In this document: positions 44,955 through 54,654 of the stretch, piece after piece
Numbering within the stretch: the first letter of the stretch is position 1
Layout of the letters: each line of letters starts with the position of its first letter
Origin: Porcincola intestinalis
GTDB lineage: Bacteria > Bacillota > Clostridia > Lachnospirales > Lachnospiraceae
Assembly (NCBI RefSeq): GCF_009696445.1
Contig: NZ_VULZ01000013.1
Span: forward strand, 38,937 to 102,936
Direction: 5' to 3'
Length of the DNA: 64,000 bases
Translations under genes and position numbers: made by a program
Notes under the pieces: generated by a model
What the model was told of the DNA's origin: nothing
Database searches by the model: none
The model's input: the letters and a program-made list of their open reading frames with translations, nothing else

Positions 44955-47462
44955 ATGGATATACGCAGAGTGATGAAGGAGAGGATCATCCTGTTTGATG
45001 GGGCAATGGGTACAATGCTCCAGAAGGCGGGAATCGGGCTGGGAGAACTTCCGGAGTCGTGGAACCTGCTGCACCCGGATACAGTCGTTCGGATTCATAA
45101 GGATTACCTGGATGCCGGAGCGGACATTATCAGTACCAACACATTCGGAGCGAACCGGCTGAAGATCCGGGGAGATGGATTTACGCTGAGCCAGGTTGTC
45201 AGGGGAGCCTTCGACTGCGCACACAAGGCAGTTCGGCAGGCCGGACACGGACTGGTTGCGCTCGACCTGGGACCGACCGGAAGACTTCTGAAACCGATGG
45301 GAGATCTCGATTTTGAGGAAGCTGTCTCTATCTATGCAGAGGTGGTGGAGCTTGGCGTTCAAAATGGGGCGGATGCAATCCTGATTGAGACAATGAGCGA
45401 CATGCACGAGCTCAAGGCAGCTGTTCTGGCTGCAAAGGAACACTCCTCCCTGCCCGTGTTTGCAACTTGTGTTTTCGACGAATCCGGGAAGATGCTGACA
45501 GGCGGAACTCCGAAGTCGGTTGTTGCAATGCTGGAAGGGCTGCACGTAGATGCACTTGGAACAAACTGCTCGCTTGGCCCGAGACAGATACTGAAGGCAG
45601 CCAGGGAACTGCTTCGATACGCATCTGTTCCTGTTATCTGCACACCGAATGCAGGACTGCCGAGATCAGAGAACGGGGAAACGGTCTATGACGTCGGACC
45701 CGAGGAATTTGCGGGGGATATCGCCGCCCTTCTTGACGAAGGGGTGTCTGCGGTCGGGGGATGCTGCGGGACGACACCGGCTCACATACGGGCTGTGAAG
45801 AAAGTGGCCGAGGGACGAAAAGCTCCGGACATCGTTCAGAAACAGGAGACAATCGTTACCTCGTACGCAGTTGCACAGACAATTGGAAAACGGCCGGTTA
45901 TTGTCGGAGAAAGGATCAACCCGACCGGAAAAAAGAAGATGGCACAGGCTCTTCGGGATCAGAACTATAGTTATATCCTTGACATGGCACTTGAACAGCA
46001 GGAGAAGGGAGCTCATATTCTGGATGTCAATGTCGGGGTACCGGGAACAGATGAGACAAGCGCACTCTGTGAAACAATCCGGCAGATTCAGAGCATTTCG
46101 GAGCTGCCGCTTCAGATCGACACATCCAGCATCCAGGCAATGGAAGCAGCGATGCGGATCTATAACGGAAAGCCGATGGTGAATTCAGTTTCCGGGAAAA
46201 AGGAGAGCATGGATGCGGTCTTCCCGCTGGTAAAAAAATATGGCGGTGTTGTTGTAGCCCTGGCGCTTGATGAGAACGGCATTCCAGACACTTCAGAAGG
46301 GCGTGTCAGAGTAGCAGGAAAGATTCTCGAGGAAGCGAAGAAATATGGAATTCCGGAAAAGGATATAATCATCGACTGCCTGTGCATGACAGTCAGTGCT
46401 GATCCCAGAGGGGCGCTGGTGACGCTAGACACCCTGAAGAGGGTTCAGGAGGAATTGAGTGCAAAGACAATCCTTGGTGTTTCCAACATTTCATTCGGGC
46501 TCCCGCAGCGGGCGTTCATTAACCAGACCTTCTTTACAATGGCGCTGCAGAAGGGGCTGAATGCTGCGATTATCAATCCCTGCTCAGAGGGAATGAAGGG
46601 AGCTTATGATGCATACCTGGTGCTGGCAGCAGAGGATGAGAACTGCGGTGCATACATCAGCACCTATGCTGATTTCAAACCAGCGCTTCCGAGGGGGGCT
46701 GTGTGGGAAGAAGATCTGCGAGGAATCCTGAAAGAAGGAAACACCGCTGCATTTGATTGCCATGCCGTTCAGGCTGGAAAAAAGACAAAAAAGGAGCAGG
46801 GGTATTTAAACGACAGTGGAGAGCTGACAGAAAATCCAGATGCTTCCAGACTGATTCAGTGCATCCGGAAGGGACTTCGAGAGGAAGCGCAGAAGTGTGC
46901 GGAAGGCCTATTGCAATCCCGGGAGGCTCTGGAGATTATCAACCACTGCATGATTCCGGCATTGAATGAAGTAGGAAAAGATTTTGAGTACGGAAAAGTG
47001 TTCCTTCCACAGCTTTTGATGAGCGCTGAGGCCGCAAGAGGAGTATTTGCGGTATTGAAAGAGAAGATGGAAGTCTCCGGGCAGGGAGGAAACAGGCGTG
47101 GGAGTGTGATCCTTGCGACTGTGAAGGGAGATATCCATGATATCGGGAAAAATATCGTAAAAGTGCTTCTGGAGAGCTACCGTTTTGATGTGATTGATCT
47201 GGGCAGGGATGTTCCGCCGGAGACGGTTGTGGAGACTGCAGTCAGGCGGAAGGTCAGGCTGGTCGGTCTGTCTGCGCTGATGACGACAACCGTCGCGAAC
47301 ATGGAGGAGACCATTCGTCAGCTGCATGAGAAGGCGCCGGATGTGAAGATCATGGTAGGAGGTGCCGTGATGACAGAAAGCTATGCAGCTTCTATACATG
47401 CGGACCGGTATTGCAAGGATGCGATGGCCTCTGTTCAGTATGCTGAAGAAGTCCTTGGATAA
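44955..47462 (+). CDS. metH: B12-dependent methionine synthase lacking the activation domain
   Basis: Transfers methyl from methyl-THF through cobalamin to homocysteine. The 835-residue protein has the Hcy-binding domain (ILFDGAMGTMLQKAG, FATCVFDESGKMLTGG, zinc GGCCGTTPAHIRAV), the pterin domain (VGERINPTGKKKM, EQGAHILDVN-like segment), the cap and the B12 domain with DIHDIGKNIVKVLL carrying the cobalt-ligating histidine. It ends after the B12 domain; the reactivation domain is the preceding gene. The ATG at 44955 with CAGGAG upstream is chosen over an earlier in-frame ATG that overlaps the activation gene. Confidence 0.95.
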   Translation: MDIRRVMKERIILFDGAMGTMLQKAGIGLGELPESWNLLHPDTVVRIHKDYLDAGADIISTNTFGANRLKIRGDGFTLSQVVRGAFDCAHKAVRQAGHGLVALDLGPTGRLLKPMGDLDFEEAVSIYAEVVELGVQNGADAILIETMSDMHELKAAVLAAKEHSSLPVFATCVFDESGKMLTGGTPKSVVAMLEGLHVDALGTNCSLGPRQILKAARELLRYASVPVICTPNAGLPRSENGETVYDVGPEEFAGDIAALLDEGVSAVGGCCGTTPAHIRAVKKVAEGRKAPDIVQKQETIVTSYAVAQTIGKRPVIVGERINPTGKKKMAQALRDQNYSYILDMALEQQEKGAHILDVNVGVPGTDETSALCETIRQIQSISELPLQIDTSSIQAMEAAMRIYNGKPMVNSVSGKKESMDAVFPLVKKYGGVVVALALDENGIPDTSEGRVRVAGKILEEAKKYGIPEKDIIIDCLCMTVSADPRGALVTLDTLKRVQEELSAKTILGVSNISFGLPQRAFINQTFFTMALQKGLNAAIINPCSEGMKGAYDAYLVLAAEDENCGAYISTYADFKPALPRGAVWEEDLRGILKEGNTAAFDCHAVQAGKKTKKEQGYLNDSGELTENPDASRLIQCIRKGLREEAQKCAEGLLQSREALEIINHCMIPALNEVGKDFEYGKVFLPQLLMSAEAARGVFAVLKEKMEVSGQGGNRRGSVILATVKGDIHDIGKNIVKVLLESYRFDVIDLGRDVPPETVVETAVRRKVRLVGLSALMTTTVANMEETIRQLHEKAPDVKIMVGGAVMTESYAASIHADRYCKDAMASVQYAEEVLG

Positions 47463-47477
47463 CGGAGACTGTGAAAT

Positions 47478-47499
47478 ATGCCAATCTTCAAATTGGCAT
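47478..47499 (+). terminator. Weak hairpin after metH
   Basis: An 8-bp perfect stem ATGCCAAT/ATTGGCAT with a 6-nt loop lies 16 bases after the metH stop and is followed by GTTGTT. It ends one base before the hpf -35. Without a proper T-run it is only a possible terminator. Confidence 0.45.
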
Positions 47500-47500
47500 G

Positions 47501-47529
47501 TTGTTCACACACGTTCGCTGTAGTATAAT
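47501..47529 (+). promoter_or_regulatory. hpf promoter
   Basis: TTGTTC (47501-47506), a 17-bp spacer and a perfect TATAAT (47524-47529) lie 35 bp before the hpf ATG. Confidence 0.78.
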
Positions 47530-47564
47530 AATTGTAAGAAAATTCTCCAAAGGAGGCTGTGCTT

Positions 47565-48089
47565 ATGAGATTTACAATCAGCGGAAAAAACATCGATGTG
47601 ACAGAATCCATGAGAAGGTCGGTCACGGAAAAACTCGGAAAGCTGGAGCGCTACTTTACAGAGGATACACAGGTCATCGTCACGATGAGTGTTGAGAAGG
47701 ACCGCCAGAAGATCGAGGTGACCATTCCGATGCGGGGAACCGTCATCAGATCTGAACAAGTCTCGAATGATATGTATGTTTCGATTGACCTGGTGGAGGA
47801 AGTGATTGAACGGCAGCTTCGAAGATATAAGCAGAAGCTGATCGAGGGACACCGGGATGGAAGCTTCAGAAGAGAGTTTATTGAGAAGGAGGCAGAGCCG
47901 GTCGAGGAGATCCGGATTGCCCGTACAAAGAAGTTTGATATCAAACCGATGTATCCGGAGGATGCCTGTGTTCAGATGGAGCTTCTCGGACACAGCTTCT
48001 ACGTTTTCCGCAATGCGGAGACGGATGAGACCAATGTTGTCTACAAACGTAAGGGCGGGACATATGGTCTGATTGAGCCGGAGGATTAA
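47565..48089 (+). CDS. hpf: Ribosome hibernation-promoting factor, long form
   Basis: Dimerises 70S ribosomes to 100S particles in stationary phase. The 174-residue protein has the HPF/YfiA N-terminal domain (MRFTISGKNIDVTESMRRSV) and the C-terminal dimerisation domain of long HPF (KKFDIKPMYPEDACVQMELLGHSFYVF). The ATG at 47565 follows AAAGGAGG; a GTG two codons upstream is rejected. It has its own strong promoter and a stable terminator hairpin, so it is a single-gene unit ahead of secA, as in many Bacillota. Confidence 0.96.
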   Translation: MRFTISGKNIDVTESMRRSVTEKLGKLERYFTEDTQVIVTMSVEKDRQKIEVTIPMRGTVIRSEQVSNDMYVSIDLVEEVIERQLRRYKQKLIEGHRDGSFRREFIEKEAEPVEEIRIARTKKFDIKPMYPEDACVQMELLGHSFYVFRNAETDETNVVYKRKGGTYGLIEPED

Positions 48090-48116
48090 CAGATCGCTGA
48101 GTGACAGATGAGATGG

Positions 48117-48160
48117 CTGCCGGCTCTGTTCCTTTTTACCAGAAGGAACAGAGCCGGCAG
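48117..48160 (+). terminator. hpf terminator hairpin
   Basis: An 18-bp perfect inverted repeat (48117-48134 with 48143-48160) with an 8-nt loop lies 28 bases after the hpf stop. The downstream sequence TTCCTGTCC is only weakly T-rich, but the stem is very stable. Confidence 0.75.
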
Positions 48161-48206
48161 TTCCTGTCCCCGCCTGTTCACATGTCATATCATTTTCTGT
48201 CAAATA

Positions 48207-48236
48207 TTGTCACGTCTGCCTCCCATATGTTAGAAT
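48207..48236 (+). promoter_or_regulatory. secA promoter
   Basis: TTGTCA (48207-48212), an 18-bp spacer and TAGAAT (48231-48236) lie 84 bp before the secA ATG. Confidence 0.6.
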
Positions 48237-48320
48237 AAAACAGATTAGGTTTATTGAATATGTAAACGAAAGCGGCCGGGGAGCAATTGCGGGACCGGCG
48301 GTCAAAGGAGCAGAAAATAT

Positions 48321-50900
48321 ATGGGATTCGCAGATAAGATTTTCGGTACACATTCTGACCGGGAATTAAAAAGGATCATGCCGCTTGTAAACAAGGTCGA
48401 AGCACTTCGGCCGGCGATGCAGGCTCTGTCAGATGCTGAGCTGAAGGCCAAGACGGATGAGTACAGGAACCGTTATCAGAATGGGGAGACGCTTGATCAG
48501 CTTTTGCCGGAGGCATTCGCAACTGTCAGGGAAGCAGCCAAAAGAGTGATTGGCCTTGAGCCATACCGCGTACAGATCATTGGTGGAATCATTCTCCATC
48601 AGGGGCGTATTGCGGAGATGAAGACGGGTGAAGGAAAGACACTCGTCTCCACGCTTCCGGCCTATCTGAATTCCCTGACTGGTCAGGGCGTTCATATTGT
48701 GACGGTGAACGACTATCTGGCAAAGCGTGACCATGACTGGATGGCGCCGGTTCATGAGTTTCTCGGGGTGTCCTGTGGCGTAATTCAGAATTCGATGGAA
48801 TCACAGGAAAGACGCGCAGAGTATGCGAAGGACATCACGTATGTAACGAATAACGAGGATGGATTTGACTATCTTCGTGACAACATGGTTATTTATAAGG
48901 ACCGACTGGTTCAGAGAGAGCTGAATTATGCCATTATCGATGAGGTCGACTCTGTCCTTATTGATGAAGCAAGAACACCTTTGATCATTTCCGGCCAGAG
49001 CGGAAAGTCTACAAAGCTGTACGAGGTCTGTGATGTGCTGGCCGGCCAGCTTCAGAAGGGAGAGGCAAGCGGCGAAGTCACAAAGATGACCGCTATTATG
49101 GGCGAGGAGATCACTGAGACAGGTGATTTCATCGTGAATGAGAAGGACAAGATCGTCACACTGACTCAGCAGGGAATTGAGAAGTGTGAGAAGTTCTTCC
49201 ATATCAACAATCTGTCTGACCCTGAAAATATTGAGATTCAGAACAACATCATTCTTGCACTTCGCGCACATAATCTGATGTTCCGTGATCGTGATTATAT
49301 CGTGAAGGATGACGAAGTCCTGATTGTCGATGAGTTCACAGGACGTGTACTTCCGGGAAGACGATATTCTGACGGCCTTCACCAGGCAATAGAGGCGAAG
49401 GAGCACGTCAAGATCAAGAGGGAGTCGAAGACACTTGCAACCATCACGTTCCAGAACTTCTTCAACAAATACGCAAAGAAAGCAGGTATGACCGGTACAG
49501 CGCTTACAGAGGAAGAGGAGTTCAGAGACATCTACGGAATGGATGTCATTGTCATTCCGACTAATAAGCCGGTTATTCGAAAAGATCTGGACGATGCCGT
49601 CTATATGACAAAGAAGGAAAAGTACAAGGCAGTCGTTGAGCGGATCAAGGCAGCCCATGAGAAGCATCAGCCTGTCCTGGTCGGCACGATCACGATTGAG
49701 GTTTCCGAGCTTCTCTCTGATATGCTGCGCAGGGAGGGAATCCCGCATAACGTGCTGAATGCGAAGTTCCATGAACAGGAGGCAGCCATCATCAAGGATG
49801 CCGGTATTCATGATGCGGTCACCATTGCAACCAATATGGCAGGCCGTGGTACCGATATCAAGCTGGATGAGGAGGCAAAGAATGCCGGCGGTCTGCTTGT
49901 AATCGGCACAGAGCGGCATGAGTCCCGACGGATTGATAACCAGCTGCGTGGCCGTTCCGGCCGACAGGGTGACCCTGGTGAGTCCCAGTTCTACATTTCC
50001 CTGGAGGATGACCTGATGCGGCTGTTTGGCTCTGATAAGATGATGAGCACATTCAGGGCACTTGGCGTTCATGAGGGTGAGCAGATTCAGCATAAGATGC
50101 TGTCCAATGCCATTGAAAAGGCACAGAAAAAGATCGAGTCGAATAACTTTGCGATCAGAAAGAACCTGCTGGAGTATGACCAGGTCAATAATGAGCAGCG
50201 GGAGATCATCTACGCAGAACGCCGCAAGGTCCTGGATGGCGACAACATGAAGGCTTCGATTATGAAAATGATCGAGGATTGTGTCAATGAGGGTGTGGAT
50301 CGCGTTGTGAGTGATGAGAAGAGCTCCGGCGAGAACAAGCCGGATCTGGAGGAGCTCAATAATCTGATCTGCCCGGTCATTCCGCTTTCGCCGATTACGG
50401 AGGAAACAATAAAGGGACAGTCCGCGCGTGAGCTGAAGGAAAAGCTGATCAGGGAAGCAGATGACCTTTATGAGGCGAAGGAGAAGGAGCTGACGGATGC
50501 TGGCGCTGATATTCGCGAAATCGAGCGTGTCGTCCTGCTGAAGTCTGTGGATACACACTGGATGAACCATATCGATGATATGGATCAGCTGCGGCAGTCG
50601 ATCGGGCTTGCAGCATACGGACAGAAGGATCCGCTTGTCCAGTACAAGATGATCGGATACGATATGTTCAATGAGATGACAACCTCCATCCAGAATGATA
50701 CGCTGAAGATGATGTTCCATGTTCAGGTACAGCAGAAGGTGGAACGAGAGGAGGTCGCCAAGGTAACCGGTACGAATCGGGATGATTCTGCGCAGAAGCA
50801 GCCGGTGAAGCGCAAGGCTAAAAAGATTTATCCGAATGACCCGTGCCCGTGCGGGAGCGGTCTGAAATACAAGCAGTGCCATGGGAGAAAGCCGGTCTGA
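48321..50900 (+). CDS. secA: Preprotein translocase ATPase SecA
   Basis: Motor of the Sec export pathway. The 859-residue protein has Walker A in [19 protein letters not shown], the DEVD box [42 protein letters not shown] and [13 protein letters not shown] in the second helicase domain, the arginine finger region [13 protein letters not shown], and the C-terminal SEC-C zinc motif [22 protein letters not shown] lies upstream of the ATG. One SecA is seen; no SecA2 is in the window. Confidence 0.98.
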   Translation: MGFADKIFGTHSDRELKRIMPLVNKVEALRPAMQALSDAELKAKTDEYRNRYQNGETLDQLLPEAFATVREAAKRVIGLEPYRVQIIGGIILHQGRIAEMKTGEGKTLVSTLPAYLNSLTGQGVHIVTVNDYLAKRDHDWMAPVHEFLGVSCGVIQNSMESQERRAEYAKDITYVTNNEDGFDYLRDNMVIYKDRLVQRELNYAIIDEVDSVLIDEARTPLIISGQSGKSTKLYEVCDVLAGQLQKGEASGEVTKMTAIMGEEITETGDFIVNEKDKIVTLTQQGIEKCEKFFHINNLSDPENIEIQNNIILALRAHNLMFRDRDYIVKDDEVLIVDEFTGRVLPGRRYSDGLHQAIEAKEHVKIKRESKTLATITFQNFFNKYAKKAGMTGTALTEEEEFRDIYGMDVIVIPTNKPVIRKDLDDAVYMTKKEKYKAVVERIKAAHEKHQPVLVGTITIEVSELLSDMLRREGIPHNVLNAKFHEQEAAIIKDAGIHDAVTIATNMAGRGTDIKLDEEAKNAGGLLVIGTERHESRRIDNQLRGRSGRQGDPGESQFYISLEDDLMRLFGSDKMMSTFRALGVHEGEQIQHKMLSNAIEKAQKKIESNNFAIRKNLLEYDQVNNEQREIIYAERRKVLDGDNMKASIMKMIEDCVNEGVDRVVSDEKSSGENKPDLEELNNLICPVIPLSPITEETIKGQSARELKEKLIREADDLYEAKEKELTDAGADIREIERVVLLKSVDTHWMNHIDDMDQLRQSIGLAAYGQKDPLVQYKMIGYDMFNEMTTSIQNDTLKMMFHVQVQQKVEREEVAKVTGTNRDDSAQKQPVKRKAKKIYPNDPCPCGSGLKYKQCHGRKPV

Positions 50901-50988
50901 TACGGAAAGCCTGGACCAGTATCTGAAGCCAGAAGGCAGAAACTAGCCTGGCTGGATTGCTATGTGTAAAGGAAAGAGAGATTGACAA

Positions 50989-52125
50989 GTGGTCGAATTA
51001 GACGATCTGAAGACGAAACTGAAAACATATGAGCAGCCACTCGCGGAGATGAAAAGTTCACTCGATCTTGAAAACAAGGAAAAAAGAATCGAGGAACTTC
51101 ACATGACGATGTCTGAACCGGATTTCTGGACGAATACAGAGAAGGCGACCAGAACCCAGAAGGAGCTCGGTGCGCTTCAGAATGACATCGCGGATTACAA
51201 GAAGCTCAGTGGGCAGTATGAGGAGCTGATGCTGCTGATTGACATGGCCAATGAGGATGAGGATGCATCTGTCATTGATGATGTAAGAGAAAGCGAGCAG
51301 GAATTCGAAGAGAATTTCGATTCTGTCCGAATTCGCACGCTGCTCTCCGGCCAGTATGACAACAGCAACGCGATTGTTACCCTGCATTCCGGAGCCGGCG
51401 GGACAGAAGCCTGTGATTGGTGCAGTATGCTCTTCAGAATGTACTCACGCTGGATTGAGCGGCATGGGTTTTCGATGGAAGTGCTTGATTCGCTGGAAGG
51501 TGACGAGGCAGGGCTGAAGTCGGTTACCTTCCAGGTGAATGGAGAGAACGCCTATGGACTTTTGAAGTCGGAGATGGGCATCCACCGCCTGGTTCGGATC
51601 TCACCGTTTAATGCAGCAGGAAAACGCCAGACGTCCTTTGTATCCTGTGATGTCATGCCGGATATCGAGGAAGATGTAGATATTGAGATTCGCCCGGAGG
51701 ATATCAGAATCGATACATACCGTTCAAGCGGAGCCGGCGGACAGCATATCAACAAGACGTCGTCTGCGATTCGAATTACGCATTATCCGACCGGCATTGT
51801 TGTCACCTGCCAGAATGAGCGCTCCCAGTTCCAGAATAAAGCGAAGGCAATGCAGATTCTGAAATCGAGACTTTACATGCTGAAGCTGGAGGAGAATGAG
51901 GAGAAGGCAGCAGATATCCGCGGAGAGGTCAAGGATATTGCATGGGGATCCCAGATTCGCTCTTATGTCTTTCAGCCATACACAATGGTGAAGGACCTGA
52001 GAACAGGCTATGAGACCGGGAATGTGCAGGGCGTAATGGATGGCGATCTGGATCCATTTATCAATGCGTACCTGAAGTGGGACAGCCTGGGCAGACCGGA
52101 TCGGAAGGCTCAGACAGCGGACTGA
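50989..52125 (+). CDS. prfB: Peptide chain release factor 2 (no programmed frameshift)
   Basis: Recognises UGA and UAA and triggers peptide release. The 378-residue protein has the tripeptide anticodon-type motif SPF in RISPFNAAGKRQTSF and the catalytic GGQ in SSGAGGQHINKTSSAIRI. The reading frame is continuous from a GTG at 50989. At the position where most bacterial prfB genes carry the in-frame UGA and CUUUGAC slippery site, this one reads SSLDLENKEKRIEEL with no stop. Autoregulatory +1 frameshifting is therefore absent. GGAAAGAGAG lies upstream. It is followed by a structured terminator-like element. Confidence 0.95.
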   Translation: MVELDDLKTKLKTYEQPLAEMKSSLDLENKEKRIEELHMTMSEPDFWTNTEKATRTQKELGALQNDIADYKKLSGQYEELMLLIDMANEDEDASVIDDVRESEQEFEENFDSVRIRTLLSGQYDNSNAIVTLHSGAGGTEACDWCSMLFRMYSRWIERHGFSMEVLDSLEGDEAGLKSVTFQVNGENAYGLLKSEMGIHRLVRISPFNAAGKRQTSFVSCDVMPDIEEDVDIEIRPEDIRIDTYRSSGAGGQHINKTSSAIRITHYPTGIVVTCQNERSQFQNKAKAMQILKSRLYMLKLEENEEKAADIRGEVKDIAWGSQIRSYVFQPYTMVKDLRTGYETGNVQGVMDGDLDPFINAYLKWDSLGRPDRKAQTAD

Positions 52126-52195
52126 GCCTGCAGGCAGGATTACAGAATCTGAAAAGACAGCAGAAATACAGCAGAATCACGATAAATAGGAAGTC

Positions 52196-52262
52196 AGACC
52201 TTTGGCTTTCGGGGGAGTTCATCTGAAAAGAGAATAGCCGACCGGAGCTGAAGGTCTTTTTT
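52196..52262 (+). terminator. Long structured terminator or leader element after prfB
   Basis: A 12-bp closing stem (AGACCTTTGGCT at 52196-52207 with AGCTGAAGGTCT at 52246-52257, two G-U pairs) encloses a 38-nt apical region and is followed by TTTTTT (52257-52262). It can terminate prfB. The large apical region, with possible inner CGG/CCG pairing, and its position 35 bp before the SPFH gene also allow a regulatory leader or small RNA. Confidence 0.65.
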
Positions 52263-52297
52263 ACAGGCGGCAGTCTGCAGCCAGAAAAGGAGAAACT

Positions 52298-53494
52298 ATG
52301 GGAATTATTCGTGCGGCAGTTGGCTCTGTGTCAGGAGCGCTGAGAGACCAGTGGAAGGACGCGGTAGAACCCGTTGATATGGGGGCTCAGACGCTTTTTA
52401 CAAGAGGCCTGCAGAAAAAAGGACAATCTTATGTGAAGGGCGGAGAGGTGATCTCCAATGGCTCTGTCATCCATGTCTACGACAACCAGTTTATGCTTCT
52501 GACAGACGGAGGGAAGATCATCGACTATTCTGCAGAGCCTGGGTATTTTGTGGTGGATAATTCCTCACAGCCGTCTCTGTTTCAGGGAGAGATCAAGAAA
52601 AGTCTGAAGGATGTATGGGAACGTTTCAAGTTTGGCGGGACAACACCGCAGAACCAGAGAGTTTATTATATCAACCTGCAGGAGATCAAGGGGATTCGCT
52701 TTGGAACCAGGAATGCGATCAATTATTTCGACAGTTTCTATAATTCAGAATTGTTCCTGAGAGCGTTTGGCAGTTACTCGATCCGTATCACCAATCCGCT
52801 TCTGTTCTATGCAAACTGTGTGCCGAGGAATGCATCCCACGTTGAAGTGGAGGATATCAACGAGCAGTTCCTGAACGAGTTCCTTGAAGCACTCCAGACG
52901 GCAATCAATAAGATGAGCGCCGATGGAGTCCGGATCTCCTATGTGGCCGGCAAGGGGACGGAGCTTTCCAGGTACATGGCGGATGCTCTCGACGAGAGTT
53001 GGACAAAGATAAGGGGAATTGAGATTGTATCGGTAGGGATTGGAAGTATCTCCTACGATGAACAGTCGCAGAAGCTGATCAATATGCGCAATCAGGGCGC
53101 CATGATGCAGGATCCGACCATCCGGGAAGGCTTTGTGCAGAGTTCGATTGCGCAGGGGCTGCAGTCTGCAGGATCGAACCCGGCAGGCGCAGGGGCAGCC
53201 TATATGGGAATGGGGTTTGGCATGCAGTCGGCAGGTGCTTTTTCCCAGTCTGCAAGCCAGATGAATCTGATGCAGATGCAGATGAACCAGGCAGGCGGAC
53301 AGAATCCGTACGGACAGCAGAATCCATATCAGCAGCCGGGGCAGTATGCACAGAACACACAGGGCAGCCAGCAGGCATCGGGAGCTCCGGCAGGAGCTCG
53401 TGCCAAGCAGCCAGGAGAATGGTTCTGCCCAAACTGCGGGCATCTGAATGCCGGAAAGTTCTGTACGGAGTGCGGGACGAAAAAACCGGAGTAA
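52298..53494 (+). CDS. SPFH domain protein with C-terminal zinc ribbon (YdjI-like)
   Basis: A 398-residue protein of the virion core/YdjI group of the SPFH superfamily. The SPFH part covers about residues 20-270 (VISNGSVIHVYDNQFMLLTDGG, YYINLQEIKGIRFGT, FGSYSIRITNPLLFYAN). A Gln/Gly/Met/Ala-rich low-complexity linker follows (about 290-370), and the protein ends in a four-cysteine zinc ribbon (FCPNCGHLNAGKFCTECG). There is no membrane helix. In Bacillus subtilis ydjI sits with ydjG, ydjH and the PspA-like ydjF, linked to membrane stress. Here the YdjG- and YdjH-like genes follow, but no PspA gene is in the window. Confidence 0.85.
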   Translation: MGIIRAAVGSVSGALRDQWKDAVEPVDMGAQTLFTRGLQKKGQSYVKGGEVISNGSVIHVYDNQFMLLTDGGKIIDYSAEPGYFVVDNSSQPSLFQGEIKKSLKDVWERFKFGGTTPQNQRVYYINLQEIKGIRFGTRNAINYFDSFYNSELFLRAFGSYSIRITNPLLFYANCVPRNASHVEVEDINEQFLNEFLEALQTAINKMSADGVRISYVAGKGTELSRYMADALDESWTKIRGIEIVSVGIGSISYDEQSQKLINMRNQGAMMQDPTIREGFVQSSIAQGLQSAGSNPAGAGAAYMGMGFGMQSAGAFSQSASQMNLMQMQMNQAGGQNPYGQQNPYQQPGQYAQNTQGSQQASGAPAGARAKQPGEWFCPNCGHLNAGKFCTECGTKKPE

Positions 53495-53541
53495 CTGAAA
53501 GGATGAGGCGGCCGGGATGAACCGGAAGAAGGAGTGCTTGT

Positions 53542-54642
53542 ATGGCAACGATTACATATAAGTGTCCCAATTGCGGCGGCGGGCTGAGGTTTGATCCGAA
53601 GCTGCAGAAGTTCAAGTGCGATTTCTGCCTGTCAGAGTTTACCCAGGAGGAATTGGAAAAGCTGGCACCGCAGCAGGCAGGAGATCAAACAGTTTCAGAA
53701 GAGGAAGCCGCATATCTCGGACAGAAGGAGAAAGAGCCATCCACTGAGGGAAAGAATGAGGGCCAGACGGGGGCGGTTTTGTATACCTGCCCGAGCTGCG
53801 GTGCGACCGTGATCACGGATGAGACAACCGCTGCGACCTTCTGCTATTATTGCCACAATCCGATCGTTCTGGAAGGGAAGCTGTCGGGGAAATATCTGCC
53901 GGACAGACTGATCCTATTCAAGTACGATAAAAAGAAAGCGGAAGAGATTTTTCTGGACTATGTCCATCATAAACGCTTCGTGCCGAAGGCTTTTTTCACA
54001 AAAGACCAGGTTGAGAAGCTGTCAGGCGTGTATTATCCGTTCTGGGTATATCATGCTTCCGTTGATGGACAGATGAGTGCAGCTGCAAACCGAATTCGGA
54101 CATGGGTGACAGGCGACATGGAATACACAGAAACCAAGGTATTCCATGTGGAGAGAGGCGGACAGATTGACATTCAGAATCTGTCCAGAAATGCACTTCA
54201 GGAAAGCGATAAAAATCTGATCAATGCGGTTATGCCATTCCGGTTTGGAGAGGCAAAGCCATTTACCATTGGCTATTTGCAGGGATTTGTTGCCCAGAAG
54301 CGGGACATCGAGTCGGAACAGATCGCAAAAGAGATGCAGGACAGGGCAAAACGATATGCAGAGCATGCTCTGGAGAGGACGATGGAGGGATATTCAGTTG
54401 TCACTGGAAAACAATCGTCCTTCAGCATAAAGTCGGAGCAATATGCATACATGCTTCTTCCGGTCTGGCTGCTGACATATAAGGCTCTGGACGGAGCAAA
54501 ATATTACTTTGCCATGAATGGTCAGACAGGAGAAATTCATGGAAGGCTTCCGGTCGACATGGTGAAGCTGTCGGCTTTTGCCGGGGCACTCGGAGGGAGC
54601 CTGTTTGTGATTGTCCTGGCACTGTTATATTTTCTGATGTGA
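53542..54642 (+). CDS. Zinc-ribbon membrane protein (YdjG-like)
   Basis: A 366-residue protein with two N-terminal zinc ribbons: YKCPNCGGGLRFDP with CDFC, and YTCPSCGATVITD with CYYC. These are separated by an acidic linker. The middle domain (about 110-335) has FWVYHASVDGQMSAAANRIR and LLPVWLLTYKALDGAKYYFAMNGQTG, and a C-terminal membrane helix (AFAGALGGSLFVIVLALLYFLM) ends the protein. This is the domain order of Bacillus YdjG. It lies 47 bp after the SPFH gene and 12 bp before a TPM-domain gene; the three are probably one operon acting at the membrane. Confidence 0.84.
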   Translation: MATITYKCPNCGGGLRFDPKLQKFKCDFCLSEFTQEELEKLAPQQAGDQTVSEEEAAYLGQKEKEPSTEGKNEGQTGAVLYTCPSCGATVITDETTAATFCYYCHNPIVLEGKLSGKYLPDRLILFKYDKKKAEEIFLDYVHHKRFVPKAFFTKDQVEKLSGVYYPFWVYHASVDGQMSAAANRIRTWVTGDMEYTETKVFHVERGGQIDIQNLSRNALQESDKNLINAVMPFRFGEAKPFTIGYLQGFVAQKRDIESEQIAKEMQDRAKRYAEHALERTMEGYSVVTGKQSSFSIKSEQYAYMLLPVWLLTYKALDGAKYYFAMNGQTGEIHGRLPVDMVKLSAFAGALGGSLFVIVLALLYFLM

Positions 54643-54654
54643 GGAGGACTGTCC

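Noticed and set aside
44955..47462. metH considered as truncated or a pseudogene because it is about 390 residues shorter than E. coli MetH
   Set aside because: The missing part is the activation domain, which is intact as the separate gene just upstream. All catalytic and B12 motifs are present.
48801..50882. Open frame of about 693 codons on the - strand opposite secA
   Set aside because: It is an antisense shadow of highly biased secA codons and its translation resembles no protein family.
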